Below, one piece after another: positions 36,701 to 44,958 of a stretch of 64,000 bases of DNA. The stretch lies in NCBI GenBank assembly GCA_033852075.1, contig JAWSVC010000027.1:11913-75912 (forward strand), written 5' to 3'. The translations under genes were made by a program, and so were the position numbers. Under the pieces are notes generated by a model, which did not search any database, had not been told where the DNA came from, and was given only the letters and a program-made list of their open reading frames with translations. The number at the start of each line of letters is the position of its first letter. Position 1 is the stretch's first letter. This DNA is from QZLE01 sp033852075. GTDB lineage: Bacteria > Pseudomonadota > Gammaproteobacteria > QZLD01.

Positions 36701-39700
36701 TTTTATAGTTCCCAGAACCAACAGGGTCTTCAATCAAGGTCACATTAGTTGTAGCAGTTGAACCAAGCGTTTCACCTGAGCCAGTAGCATAGTATTCATT
36801 TATGCAATACCATGGACCGTATGGACATGATTGCTCAACATATGCTCTGCCAGCATCAACATGAGATTGAATAGAACCAGTATATTCTTCGCACGCAGGA
36901 CCGCTTACATTTGTTGTGCGGTACTTGCCTGTTCTTCCGGCATCACCAAATATATCAAAGTTATTAGCAGGTAAATCGTCTGATTTTGTAGCCTTGAATA
37001 CATAGACATTACCATTTCTAACATGTCCACCATATAACATATTCCGATTTACATCAGTATCAGACATTACTACTGGAGAGAACATAGCACCAATTTTACG
37101 TGCCTTGGATGAATCGAAACCAGACTGAAGGTTTGTCACCCCAATCCCAAACCATGGTCTGTTATATGCGAGATCTGATGTATACCAACCATCAATAACA
37201 CCTGAAATTAAATTAATACCATCAGTATCAGAAAAATCCGAATAAGCAAAAATATCTAATTCTGATGCATTATTAATAATTACATCACCATAGTTGCTAC
37301 CATTGACCTGGATCGTTTGACCGTCCAAATCATAAACATATTGTTTAAATTTACTATAATCAACAGTAACTATTTCTAATTCAGGAGTGGAATTATACTG
37401 GATAAAAGTTGGATTACCGTATCCATTATTTGCTTCAACAGAAAACTCGGATTCTACCGCTAAATCATTCCCTGTAGATTCGCCAAAAACTTTTATTACA
37501 GAGTTGTTAGTTAGCGTACCATCCAGGGTTGTTGTAGTGAATAATGCTGCGATTTCATCTTTGCCATCATTATCAGCATCAGCAACACCAATTCTCATAG
37601 TTCCATACAAATATGTTCCAGACCTGCCCTCTTCACCTGGCTGTATGGTTCCGTTTCTTTCATGTCTATGTGTAGCAATTACATTGCCTTGCTGGTCATA
37701 TACATTAAGTACATATGTTGTCAGGAAAGTAGATTCATCATATTCATTAAATAAATGAGCTATTTCAAACTGTCCATCTCCGTCAATATCACATGGGGAA
37801 AGAACACCGTTACCAAAACCAGAAATTTTATTTGGAACTATTGGCCAACCGGTTTTTTCTGTTCCATCACCATCAAGAAGATAAACAAACTCTACAGGAA
37901 GACCATATTGGTGACCAGCACCAAAAGTCACAGCAATTTCATCAGCACCATCATTATCAAAATCGAAAAGAACTGGAGCACCAGAAGCCATTACAGGTAT
38001 GGCTTTTGACTGTGATTCAGGCCAAATCAGGTTTGATGCTTCATCATAGAAAGGAATAACCCCAGCAGGGAAACCTGATACTAGCTCACCATTATGGTGA
38101 TAAGCATATACAGCCTTACGATTTTCATCTGCAGACGTGCGATAGTATTGATTATTTGCTACAAAAATAATTTCTAAATCGCCATCTCCATCAATGTCTC
38201 CATATGAGGTAAAACTTGAGTTTGTATATTGACCTGCAATAGCCAAATTCTTAGGCCAGCCTTCTAAAAGCTCACCATTTTGATTCCAAATTGTCATTTC
38301 ATTTTTAAATATGGCAATTACTTCATCCTGGCCATCGTTATCAAGGTCTGCAAAACTTAAATTATTCTTTGGCTGAACGCTCTGAAAGCTATAAGCATTT
38401 GGCATTACACCTGTATATTCGCTTTGTTTAGGCCACCCAGGAAGTAAATCACCATATTTCAATACAGTTCGATTTGCTTCAATTTCATTTCCCGCACTAT
38501 CCCATGCGGTAAGTCTTAAAACATATTCTCCGTCTTCAAGTCCAGTTGCATCAAATATTGCAATTTCACTTTCTGCAAGGCTACCTGATCCTGAAACGAT
38601 CGAAACAAATACCCCTGGTTGTTCATTATCTATTTTTGCATATGACAATTCATACCCTTGAACATCTTCACCTTCAACAAGCCCTGTAACTTTAAATATT
38701 GAATTTGAAATATAATGTTCGTCCCCAAAAGCAAAAGGGTTAGGTGAGGTAATTTCAACGCTAATATCAGCTGCTGAACCATTATCATTAAGAGCCGCAG
38801 CTGCATCAATTACACCATAGGCAAAATTAGCATCCCAACCATCATAACCAACCTCAGAGGTAGTTCTTCGTAATATTGAACGAATTTGCTCTGGTTGAAG
38901 TGAATTATCCTTAGCACGCAAAAGAGCCGCAACTCCAGCAACATGAGGTGTTGCCATGGAAGTACCAGAAATAACAAGGTAGTTATCATCAACTCTAGCG
39001 CTTTCATAAGAAGCTGAAGTCGCCATCGCTGAACCTTCCGCTAAAAGTGATAAAGTCATATAACCCGGAGCATAAACATCTACATCTGCACCGAAGTTAC
39101 TGAAATTAGAAGCTCCGGTATTAATAGTGCCAGAACCGTAATAAGACCACCCTATCGAGCCAACTGTAATTGCATATTTTGCATTTGCTGGATTAACAAA
39201 TGTTGTTTCCATGCGATCATTACCAGCCGCCGCAACAACAACAGAACCCTTGGCATGAGCATAAGCAACAGCATCCTCAATAACGCTACTTTGACCATAA
39301 CCGCCCCAGCTATTATTAATAACATCAGCGCCCATATCAGCAGCATAATATAAGGCCTTGGCAAGGTTATAAATATTACCTGATCCATTATCACCCAACC
39401 CTTTTAAAGGCATAATTTTAGCCTTAGGGGCAATACCAATAATACCTAAGTTGTTATTGCCAACAGCAGCAATAGTTCCTGACACATGTGTTCCGTGACC
39501 ATGAAAATCAGATGGATCATTATCAGAATTAGCGAAATCCCATCCTGTATAATCATCTATATAGCCATTACCATCATCATCAATCCCATTATCAGGAATT
39601 TCAGCTTCGTTAACCCAAACGTTATCAACAATATCTTCGTGATCTAATTGCAAACCAGTATCAACAACAGCAACTACAACACCTTCACCCTGCGAGACAT

Positions 39701-40310
39701 CCCATGCATCAGAAGCATTAATATAGGAGTGTCCCCATAAGTTATCGTAATCAAAACCTAGTGCATCACCCTGACCATAGTATGGATCATTAGGAACCAT
39801 CTGAACCTTAACTATCATGTTTGGTTCAGCATATTCCACCTCTGCAAGGGCTGCAAATTCAGCAACAGCTTGCTCAACATTGCCATCAATATTAATCAAA
39901 TATGTATTTTTTAAAGCTTCTTCATATACGCTTGATTTATCGGAAGCAGAAGCAGGAACCATCATCATCGAAATCGATTCACTACTATTTTCAATAATTG
40001 GAATCATTTCTGAAGCTTTATATTTGCTAAGTAAGCCATCAAGAGTATTAGATGCTGTCGTAGCTTCAGCAATACCTGATGGTGCAAAAGCAGGCATGAC
40101 TCCACTATTATTTAGACGAATAAGCAACTGTCCATCAACATAATTAGTGGTGGTTTGTCCTGATTCGCTTCCATCCAATACAGTGACTTGACTATTAAGC
40201 GGAAGTACTGAGTCCTCAAGGGGGTTAATTGATGTATTTTGCATTGCAATCAATGATGTTGATGTTAACAAAATACCACCAGCCACTGTCGACAATATCG
40301 GCAATTTCAT
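33738..40310 (-). CDS. Very large secreted subtilisin-family (S8) protease with Ig-like, FG-GAP-like and Cys-rich C-terminal modules
   Basis: 2190 residues from the ATG at 40310, which has AGGA eight bases upstream; the TTG five codons earlier is less likely. Signal peptide about 1-25. A propeptide (VDGQLLIRL) of about 170 residues precedes the catalytic domain. The triad is Asp217 (VVDTGLQ), His272 (GHGTHVSG) and Ser451 (SGTSMATPHVAG). An FG-GAP-like block (SFADLDNDGQDEV and similar) follows, then about eight Ig/cadherin-like repeats around S-A-T/D-A-D-G-D. Three Cys-rich modules with H-x5-GRA...YYA-GSG-x-LG occur among and after these, one of them at the very end. The protein is probably released to digest outside polymers; substrate unknown. 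Confidence 0.95.
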   Translation of the reverse strand: MKLPILSTVAGGILLTSTSLIAMQNTSINPLEDSVLPLNSQVTVLDGSESGQTTTNYVDGQLLIRLNNSGVMPAFAPSGIAEATTASNTLDGLLSKYKASEMIPIIENSSESISMMMVPASASDKSSVYEEALKNTYLINIDGNVEQAVAEFAALAEVEYAEPNMIVKVQMVPNDPYYGQGDALGFDYDNLWGHSYINASDAWDVSQGEGVVVAVVDTGLQLDHEDIVDNVWVNEAEIPDNGIDDDGNGYIDDYTGWDFANSDNDPSDFHGHGTHVSGTIAAVGNNNLGIIGIAPKAKIMPLKGLGDNGSGNIYNLAKALYYAADMGADVINNSWGGYGQSSVIEDAVAYAHAKGSVVVAAAGNDRMETTFVNPANAKYAITVGSIGWSYYGSGTINTGASNFSNFGADVDVYAPGYMTLSLLAEGSAMATSASYESARVDDNYLVISGTSMATPHVAGVAALLRAKDNSLQPEQIRSILRRTTSEVGYDGWDANFAYGVIDAAAALNDNGSAADISVEITSPNPFAFGDEHYISNSIFKVTGLVEGEDVQGYELSYAKIDNEQPGVFVSIVSGSGSLAESEIAIFDATGLEDGEYVLRLTAWDSAGNEIEANRTVLKYGDLLPGWPKQSEYTGVMPNAYSFQSVQPKNNLSFADLDNDGQDEVIAIFKNEMTIWNQNGELLEGWPKNLAIAGQYTNSSFTSYGDIDGDGDLEIIFVANNQYYRTSADENRKAVYAYHHNGELVSGFPAGVIPFYDEASNLIWPESQSKAIPVMASGAPVLFDFDNDGADEIAVTFGAGHQYGLPVEFVYLLDGDGTEKTGWPIVPNKISGFGNGVLSPCDIDGDGQFEIAHLFNEYDESTFLTTYVLNVYDQQGNVIATHRHERNGTIQPGEEGRSGTYLYGTMRIGVADADNDGKDEIAALFTTTTLDGTLTNNSVIKVFGESTGNDLAVESEFSVEANNGYGNPTFIQYNSTPELEIVTVDYSKFKQYVYDLDGQTIQVNGSNYGDVIINNASELDIFAYSDFSDTDGINLISGVIDGWYTSDLAYNRPWFGIGVTNLQSGFDSSKARKIGAMFSPVVMSDTDVNRNMLYGGHVRNGNVYVFKATKSDDLPANNFDIFGDAGRTGKYRTTNVSGPACEEYTGSIQSHVDAGRAYVEQSCPYGPWYCINEYYATGSGETLGSTATTNVTLIEDPVGSGNYKKGTCGTVDPSAPVISNVTTISNLLSATVKGNVVDVDGDLVRVEVEFDDSGEWIKANGYENWSLSLNDLTPGSSHSARIRAMDSRGEYSAITGPISLTTADLPDPYITDISGRMTGPNIYISALANDEVNQIIGAECRINGGDWVSIETTSHFNCNYTKLANPADYTVELRVLASYGRISEIETLEFSIEQQSAPTCTMGEVTHDDGYGSYGFMGTFSDVDGDPAKAEFRVDGGDWINAFGMGNTWAGNFDGSDLVVGTHTVEGRIIDSGDLIGNCGTVEFQAIPHSAPIIKAVYIVDSATEQLLVVSTWDNDGDTRKVEYQLDNSGEWLVLADYDYNLTGDRQHTKPLGLPDGAHTVKARSYDSEGNVSDVIESSIDIGNPQAPVCQIISVTEQDNGYYYAQVEVSDANNDLDKLSYKLDAAAEWTNSWLGGMSPYAIYLGNADNIGVGTHTVEVNVIDTYELANNCGPFTFEVTPPPSAPIIEGIMVSPGVETVTVSGTAADADGDIDTVKIEFDYDSDLIMAEGKESFTLTRSMVPGDHVVRVFVEDSTGLCTISEDLEFTVLAPTNPPVIDSLVATGGTESGVISGTASDADGDLAKVEIELDDNGNWITVSGTSTWNYTASGLTAGTHTVKARATDSEGTISPVFGPVSFDVEESTCQAYTSTLTEHETAGRAWSETTTEGQTCIGTFCWGGTDVTTWYATGSDEELGTNGSATVTLKEEVAGVFTQGDCPAEPQAPVIESYQISELINAKAVVTGVVSDADGDVDRVVLGLGALTGIICEGTTNFTCTLDYSVHDITVGSPLGVTLVAYDSREVASNIEQFTITRPEPQPEEAPVIANLQYSVSGSDLTVTADVTDANGNLDYVVLVRVDDIGGGDCTNAGGNQYTCTLTGLEPGTYQFKVDAQDLAENLTSSDIFTVEVEDAGSCFTAANSEHAANGRAELKYNILYYAIGSGDYLGQAADVTSLEEQTQPGNWVKVTSCD

Positions 40311-40482
40311 TGGTTGTGTCCTCAATTTAGATTAATCTTATCCATGGTATTAATGCGCGAATATTTATTAATTGCTAACAGGGCGGTCAATTAATAAATC
40401 CCTTTTCACACATATAAAGACTATTTTGTGAACTCTATCACGTTTTTGTGACTATGTATACCCATCAGTATGTTAAATTTTC

Positions 40483-40536
40483 TTGACATAAAGTGTAATT
40501 TTATTGCAATATGATATTTAGTTATTTAGCTAAATA
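40483..40536 (+). promoter_or_regulatory. Putative ArsR operator and promoter
   Basis: A perfect 14-bp palindrome TATTTAGCTAAATA at 40523-40536 lies 12 bases before the arsR start. A TTGACA at 40483-40488 may be the -35; the -10 (TATGAT at 40510) is spaced too widely to be sure. This arrangement suits autorepression by the ArsR protein. Confidence 0.5.
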
Positions 40537-40548
40537 TATACTTATACC

Positions 40549-40902
40549 ATGACTGATTTACTTAGAATATTTAAAGCCCTGGCGGACAAAAACAGATTGC
40601 TGATTATGTTTTCTCTCATGCAATACCCAGAACTATGTGCTTGCCAAATCACAGAATTTCTTGAGGTAACCGGAGCGACAGCATCAAAGCACCTTGGAAT
40701 TCTAAACAATGCAAACCTTATCCAAAATCGAAAGGACGGACGCTGGATCTACTATAGATTAAGCGATGACATACCTACGGAAATCCAGGAATTATTACAA
40801 ATAAGATTGGGCAACTCTCATGAAATAAAACCATACGCTAAAAAAATCAAAAAAATCGTTGCGCTAAAACCGGAAATCATCTGCAAAAAACAGAGGCTGT
40901 AA
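40549..40902 (+). CDS. arsR: ArsR/SmtB-family metalloregulator, arsenite-type Cys-x-Cys
   Basis: 117 residues, winged helix. The metal-site sequence ELCACQ gives Cys30-Ala-Cys32, equivalent to ELCVCDL of arsenite-responsive ArsR proteins. The DNA-binding helix is GATASKHLGILNNANLI, and the wing is KDGRWIYYRL. Such proteins repress and release on binding As(III) or Sb(III). It is first in an arsR-permease-thioredoxin unit, with a palindrome just upstream. The third Cys of the site may lie at the C-terminus (IICKKQRL). Confidence 0.92.
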   Translation: MTDLLRIFKALADKNRLLIMFSLMQYPELCACQITEFLEVTGATASKHLGILNNANLIQNRKDGRWIYYRLSDDIPTEIQELLQIRLGNSHEIKPYAKKIKKIVALKPEIICKKQRL

Positions 40903-40928
40903 GATTTATATGAACCTGGATAAAAATC

Positions 40929-41963
40929 ATGACTGAACTTTTTAAGATTTTCACAATATTCGCAGACTGGGTCACTTTTTCAGTTTTAAACCTGGATAAA
41001 GGTCAGCACATAACCCACAGCATCCACTTTTTTATTGAAGATATAACCAAAATCTTTGTAATGCTTGTGGTGCTAATTTATTTGATAGGAATTATCAGAG
41101 CATCTTTAAATATCGAAAGGGTTAGAGATTATCTAAGTGGTAAAAATAGATATTTAGGCTATTTTATGGCCGCCTGTTTTGGAGCTATTACTCCTTTTTG
41201 CAGCTGCAGTAGCATCCCGTTATTTCTTGCGTTTACAGCAGCAAGGATTCCAGTTGGTATTACAATGGCATTCCTTATAACATCCCCTATCGTTAATGAA
41301 GTTGCGGTACTCTTGCTTGGTTCAATACTTGGTATCAAATTTACAATCATCTACGTTTCTATTGGTATATTATCCGGAATGTTTGGCGGATGGTTTTTTG
41401 ATCTTATTAAGGCAGAAAAATATCTATCTCCATTAGGTTCAAAATCTTTAGATATGGCAAATAAACAAACAGGGAGTTGTGGTTGTTCATGCGGTTGTGC
41501 AAATAACGAAACTACCTCTTTAACATGGAACCAGCGCCATCTTTTTGCAAAAAGTGAAGTTAAAGAGATCGTTAAACGCATATGGAAATGGATAATAATT
41601 GGCATATCTGTTGGTGCGCTATTCCATGGTTTTGTTCCTGCAGAATGGGTTGAATCTAACCTTGCTGCAGGTGACTGGTGGACTGTTCCATTGGCTAGTA
41701 TTCTTGGTATTCCTCTATATTCAAATGCTTCAGCCATGATACCTGTAGCCGAATCAATGCTGATAAAAGGTGTTCCTGTTGGTACGACACTAACATTTAT
41801 GATGAGTGTTGTAGGCGCAAGTTTGCCTGAATTTCTTTTATTAAAACAGGTTATGCAACCCAAATTGCTAATAACCTTATTCGCTTTACTGTTAGTGCTA
41901 TTCACAACATCTGGTTTAATTTTTAACCATATTGCCCCATTAATTGGCGTTATGTCTGGATAA
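40929..41963 (+). CDS. UPF0718/DUF318-family permease (ArsP-like), Cys-rich loop
   Basis: 344 residues, about eight membrane segments in two halves. Family marks are GAITPFCSCSSIPLF with Cys91-x-Cys93, and GIPLYSNASAMIPVAESML in the second half. The central loop has a dense cluster Cys184-G-Cys186-S-Cys188-G-Cys190 (SCGCSCGCANN), which could bind soft metals. ArsP-type members export trivalent organoarsenicals; others move unknown thiophilic substrates. The arsR gene is 26 bases upstream and a thioredoxin-fold gene 16 bases downstream, supporting arsenic or thiol-linked efflux. Confidence 0.88.
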   Translation: MTELFKIFTIFADWVTFSVLNLDKGQHITHSIHFFIEDITKIFVMLVVLIYLIGIIRASLNIERVRDYLSGKNRYLGYFMAACFGAITPFCSCSSIPLFLAFTAARIPVGITMAFLITSPIVNEVAVLLLGSILGIKFTIIYVSIGILSGMFGGWFFDLIKAEKYLSPLGSKSLDMANKQTGSCGCSCGCANNETTSLTWNQRHLFAKSEVKEIVKRIWKWIIIGISVGALFHGFVPAEWVESNLAAGDWWTVPLASILGIPLYSNASAMIPVAESMLIKGVPVGTTLTFMMSVVGASLPEFLLLKQVMQPKLLITLFALLLVLFTTSGLIFNHIAPLIGVMSG

Positions 41964-41979
41964 CTTAAGGAGATATATT

Positions 41980-42213
41980 ATGAAGATTTCGATCTACGGT
42001 GGCGGTTGCAAAAATTGCCAAACACTTTATGACAACACAAAACAGGCTGCAACTGAGCTTGGTATAGACTGTGAAATTGAAAAGGTTACCGATATGGCTA
42101 AGATAATGGAAGCAGGTGTTATGCTAACCCCTGCTCTGGGTATTGACGGTGAAATAAAATTCAGCCAAAAAGTTCCTAACTCAGAAGAATTAAAGAAAAT
42201 TATTGGCGGATAA
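41980..42213 (+). CDS. Small thioredoxin-fold redox protein (Cys-Lys-Asn-Cys)
   Basis: 77 residues starting at 41980, where AAGGAG lies nine bases before the ATG. A longer frame begins inside the permease gene and is not needed. Cys10-Lys-Asn-Cys13 in GGGCKNCQTLYDN and the cis-Pro motif MLTPALGIDGEIKFSQKVP are typical of the TM0996/MTH895-like redox-active disulfide family. These are often found next to DUF318 permeases, as here. It may reduce the permease or deliver a thiol-bound metalloid. Confidence 0.9.
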   Translation: MKISIYGGGCKNCQTLYDNTKQAATELGIDCEIEKVTDMAKIMEAGVMLTPALGIDGEIKFSQKVPNSEELKKIIGG

Positions 42214-42241
42214 ATTTTTCGCCGCATTTGGATAATTGCCC

Positions 42242-42274
42242 AATATATTGTCCGATTTCTTCGGGCAATATATT
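42242..42274. terminator. Bidirectional hairpin terminator
   Basis: 14-bp stem AATATATTGTCCGA / TCGGGCAATATATT with one G-T pair and a five-base loop, between the thioredoxin and ABM genes. The T-run is short. Confidence 0.6.
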
Positions 42275-42289
42275 TAACTTTTGTATTTG

Positions 42290-42577
42290 CTATTTTACTA
42301 ACTGAAGTTTATTCATAGAAAAGCTTTCAATCATACCTGTGGTAGCATCGATATATGCAGATACATGCTCTGTTTGAAGATGTGTTGCAAGATCATCTTC
42401 ACTGTTCCAGGTTTCATAAAAAAAGAATGTAGAGCTATCTACAATATCCTGATGCAATAAATATTCTATGCATCCATCTTCTTTTCTGGTTTCTATGCCT
42501 ACCTTTATCATTTCTGATTTTACAAAATCAACAGAAGCTTCTGGTTTTAATTTTACTTTTGCAATAACTTTTAACAT
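42290..42577 (-). CDS. Antibiotic biosynthesis monooxygenase (ABM) domain protein
   Basis: 95 residues, one ABM fold. Matching parts are VIAKVKLKPEASVDFVKSEM, EDGCIEYLLHQD and FFFYETWNSEDDLATHLQTEHVSAY. Relatives such as YgiN oxidise or reduce quinols or have no known substrate. It is a short cytoplasmic gene 22 bases downstream of an unidentified gene on the same strand. A good start ATG at 42577 follows AAGGTAAGG. Confidence 0.87.
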   Translation of the reverse strand: MLKVIAKVKLKPEASVDFVKSEMIKVGIETRKEDGCIEYLLHQDIVDSSTFFFYETWNSEDDLATHLQTEHVSAYIDATTGMIESFSMNKLQLVK

Positions 42578-42599
42578 TAAATTACCTTACCTTTCAATA

Positions 42600-43139
42600 T
42601 CATGGTTCTAGTTCATGAGTGCATTTATTTATAACTGGCTGTGCTGGCAATGCATCATTACCTAAAAAAACAGGTTCTTCAGGAACAATAAATTTTCCTA
42701 AATTTTTCCCATTATAAATAACATCTACTTTTTCACAGATACCCAACTCATTAGGTATATTTTTAAACCTTTTATTTGTTTCCGTTATGCCTTCAAAAGG
42801 GCTTCCTTCCCAAGTATGCCAGGTTGCAACAACAAGAGATATATTTAGTGTATTGCCATCATCCCCTTTAACATCAATCGTTAATTGATTATCACTAATC
42901 CAGTTTTGCTCTATTTTTGCTCCAATCACTGCATCAAAGTCATGATAGACAGAAAACCAGTCTTTATGTTGCTCTGGATCAAAGTAGCAAATTCGCTTTC
43001 CTTCAGGAGTAAAAAGCCATAATTCTTTTATAGGATTAGAATCTAATGGTTGTTGATACCATGAATAATAACCAATGTAATGGCCTGACTCCATATGATT
43101 TCCATTACACATAAAACCCTTACAAACATCAAATATCAT
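42600..43139 (-). CDS. Unidentified cytoplasmic protein
   Basis: 179 residues, no signal peptide. Visible features are WYQQPLDSNPIKELWLFTPEGKRICYF, several Trp residues (DWFSVYHDFD, WHTWEGSPF), and a C-terminal FIVPEEPVFLGNDALPAQPV. No family is recognised. An alternative start is Met16 (MESGHYIGYY). It lies 30 bases after nudC and 22 bases before the ABM gene, all on one strand, so the three may be cotranscribed. Confidence 0.55.
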   Translation of the reverse strand: MIFDVCKGFMCNGNHMESGHYIGYYSWYQQPLDSNPIKELWLFTPEGKRICYFDPEQHKDWFSVYHDFDAVIGAKIEQNWISDNQLTIDVKGDDGNTLNISLVVATWHTWEGSPFEGITETNKRFKNIPNELGICEKVDVIYNGKNLGKFIVPEEPVFLGNDALPAQPVINKCTHELEP

Positions 43140-43169
43140 ATTACCCCCACTATGTTAACCACATGAAAA

Positions 43170-43973
43170 TTACTGATTACTATCAACAAACCAATCAATT
43201 AATCGTCTAGCTATACTTATGGTGCTTGGAATCAATGGCAGATCATCATATCTATACCAACCGGCCTCAGATATTTCGTTAGGATCAATATTAATCTCTC
43301 CTGAATCATATTCAGCCGTATATGCAATCATTAAGGAACTGGAAAAAGGCCATGGTTGAGAAGCAAAGTACTTAATATTTTTTACCTTGATACCAACCTC
43401 TTCCATAACCTCACGCTGCACACATTCTTCTAAGGTCTCGCCAGGCTCAACAAACCCTGCTAATACACTAAATAATTTTTCTTGGAACCTGGTTGAATGC
43501 GCTAATAATATTTCATCACCTTTAATAACCGCCATTATTACTGCTGGAGATATCTTTGAATAGACTATCAAGCCACACTCAGGACAAATTTTCGCCTTTT
43601 CATCTGATTTGTTATCGTTCTTGGTACTGCATCTACCACAAAACCGATGTTCCTGCTCAAATTGCACAAATTGAAAACTATTGCCCACAAACCAGATATC
43701 GTCTAAATCAATAACTCCATACAATTTTCTAAAATCAGTCAGCTGAAATGAATCCGTTGAATCAATATTACTTACATTTGCACCAAGAACCTGGAATCCT
43801 TTATATTCACCAAGTTCTATTTGATTCTCTGGTGATAAGCCATATTCTGCGATCTGATTATCTGTTGGAAAAGGAAATATTGAACTGTCAGTTAGAGTAA
43901 GTATGTTATTGCCATTAAATAATAGCCAGCGCCTATCATCTTGCTTCGAGCCTGTTTCTTGATTTGTATTCAT
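43170..43973 (-). CDS. nudC: NAD-capped RNA / NADH pyrophosphatase NudC
   Basis: 267 residues. The zinc ribbon is CGRC and CPECG around residues 112-135. The Nudix box is GFVEPGETLEECVQREVMEEVGI. Downstream SQPWPFSSSLM is the family-specific motif that defines NudC. The enzyme removes NAD caps from RNA and splits NADH into AMP and NMNH. The N-terminal non-catalytic domain matches in length. AAGGGGG precedes the ATG. nadA in the same window makes the same cofactor, but the genes are not linked. Confidence 0.95.
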   Translation of the reverse strand: MNTNQETGSKQDDRRWLLFNGNNILTLTDSSIFPFPTDNQIAEYGLSPENQIELGEYKGFQVLGANVSNIDSTDSFQLTDFRKLYGVIDLDDIWFVGNSFQFVQFEQEHRFCGRCSTKNDNKSDEKAKICPECGLIVYSKISPAVIMAVIKGDEILLAHSTRFQEKLFSVLAGFVEPGETLEECVQREVMEEVGIKVKNIKYFASQPWPFSSSLMIAYTAEYDSGEINIDPNEISEAGWYRYDDLPLIPSTISIARRLIDWFVDSNQ

Positions 43974-44058
43974 AATAACCCCCTTGCATCATTTATACTG
44001 AATTAATAAGGGTTATTGAATAACCGCTTGGTTATAATTACCATAAGCTTTATGAATA

Positions 44059-44361
44059 CTATTGATCGTCATAGTGATAACTTTTCTTTTTCCCGGTTTT
44101 ATTTAAAAGCAAGCAAACTGTTAAACTTATATAGATAGGGATCTGAAAAATAACTAATGCAGAAGCTCTAAAACAAAACAATGTTCCTGGGCTGCAATTA
44201 TCATCTGCCGCTAACAATAAAATTGATAACCCTATATTTATAACTAAATAAATAAGTAACAATAACCCCTTTAATGCCTTATCCTTCACCAATACAGCAA
44301 TAATAATTGGCAATGCAATAAGTAAAATATAAAAAACTAATAATTCCATCATACTACCCAA
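44059..44361 (-). CDS. Small integral membrane protein
   Basis: 100 residues with three hydrophobic helices (about 5-22, 30-51, 63-89), a short Cys-containing loop (NCSPGTLFCF) between the second and third, and a basic cytoplasmic tail KTGKKKSYHYDD. No family is recognised. It lies 32 bases after a TPR protein gene on the same strand. Confidence 0.55.
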   Translation of the reverse strand: MGSMMELLVFYILLIALPIIIAVLVKDKALKGLLLLIYLVINIGLSILLLAADDNCSPGTLFCFRASALVIFQIPIYISLTVCLLLNKTGKKKSYHYDDQ

Positions 44362-44393
44362 CTGCTGCGTATTTAATATAGATCATGCATACT

Positions 44394-44861
44394 TTACATT
44401 TGTTCCAGAAGCTGCTGTAAATACTTTTTAAGCTCTTTTGTAACAACGTCTTCAAAGACTTCAGAGCTGTCTCTACTCTCCCCAAGATACCTTTGAGATT
44501 GCTCTAGATAAACTATTCCCAAATTATGCTTGGCTTTAACATTGTCAGGCTCTAGTTCAAGCACTTTATGATAAGCATCTATAGCAGCCATTGGTCTTTC
44601 TGTATTAGCAAAAATATTACCTAACTTAAACCACGCTCTAACATTATCCGGATCTGCATTAACCACTTGTTTAAAAAGTTTTTCAGCTAATTCAAAATCA
44701 GATTGTTCATACGCCAAAGTAGCATTTTTAGATATTTCGATTACTGATAAAATCTTCTTGGTACAGGCGATATCTTGTTTAACGTTTGAACTGGCGCATG
44801 AGGCACAAAATACAGCAATAACCAACAAACAGAATGGCTTAAGCAATATCTTTTTAGTCAT
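44394..44861 (-). CDS. TPR-repeat exported protein, probably a lipoprotein
   Basis: 155 residues. A signal peptide ends in VFCASCASS; the Cys near residue 22 is a plausible lipidation site although the -3 residue is unusual. Two to three tetratricopeptide repeats follow (ALAYEQSDFELAEKLFKQVVNADPDN, AWFKLGNIFANTERPMAAIDAYHKVLELEPDN, AKHNLGIVYLEQSQRYL). TPR lipoproteins act as scaffolds for envelope complexes. It is divergent from ispG, about 97 bases away. Confidence 0.75.
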   Translation of the reverse strand: MTKKILLKPFCLLVIAVFCASCASSNVKQDIACTKKILSVIEISKNATLAYEQSDFELAEKLFKQVVNADPDNVRAWFKLGNIFANTERPMAAIDAYHKVLELEPDNVKAKHNLGIVYLEQSQRYLGESRDSSEVFEDVVTKELKKYLQQLLEQM

Positions 44862-44958
44862 TTTTTTAATCCATCAAATAGAGTATCATTCGGTAGTTTA
44901 GAATATCGGTTTCCCCACTTATCAGCAAGAGCAACTTTTTATTAAGAGCAATAAATAA

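Noticed and set aside
37755..38059. Plus-strand ORFs inside the subtilase gene
   Set aside because: They are antisense to a strongly conserved coding frame and have no ribosome site or family.
44394..44861. Certain lipoprotein assignment for the TPR protein
   Set aside because: The -3 residue before the Cys is not typical, so only a probable call is made.
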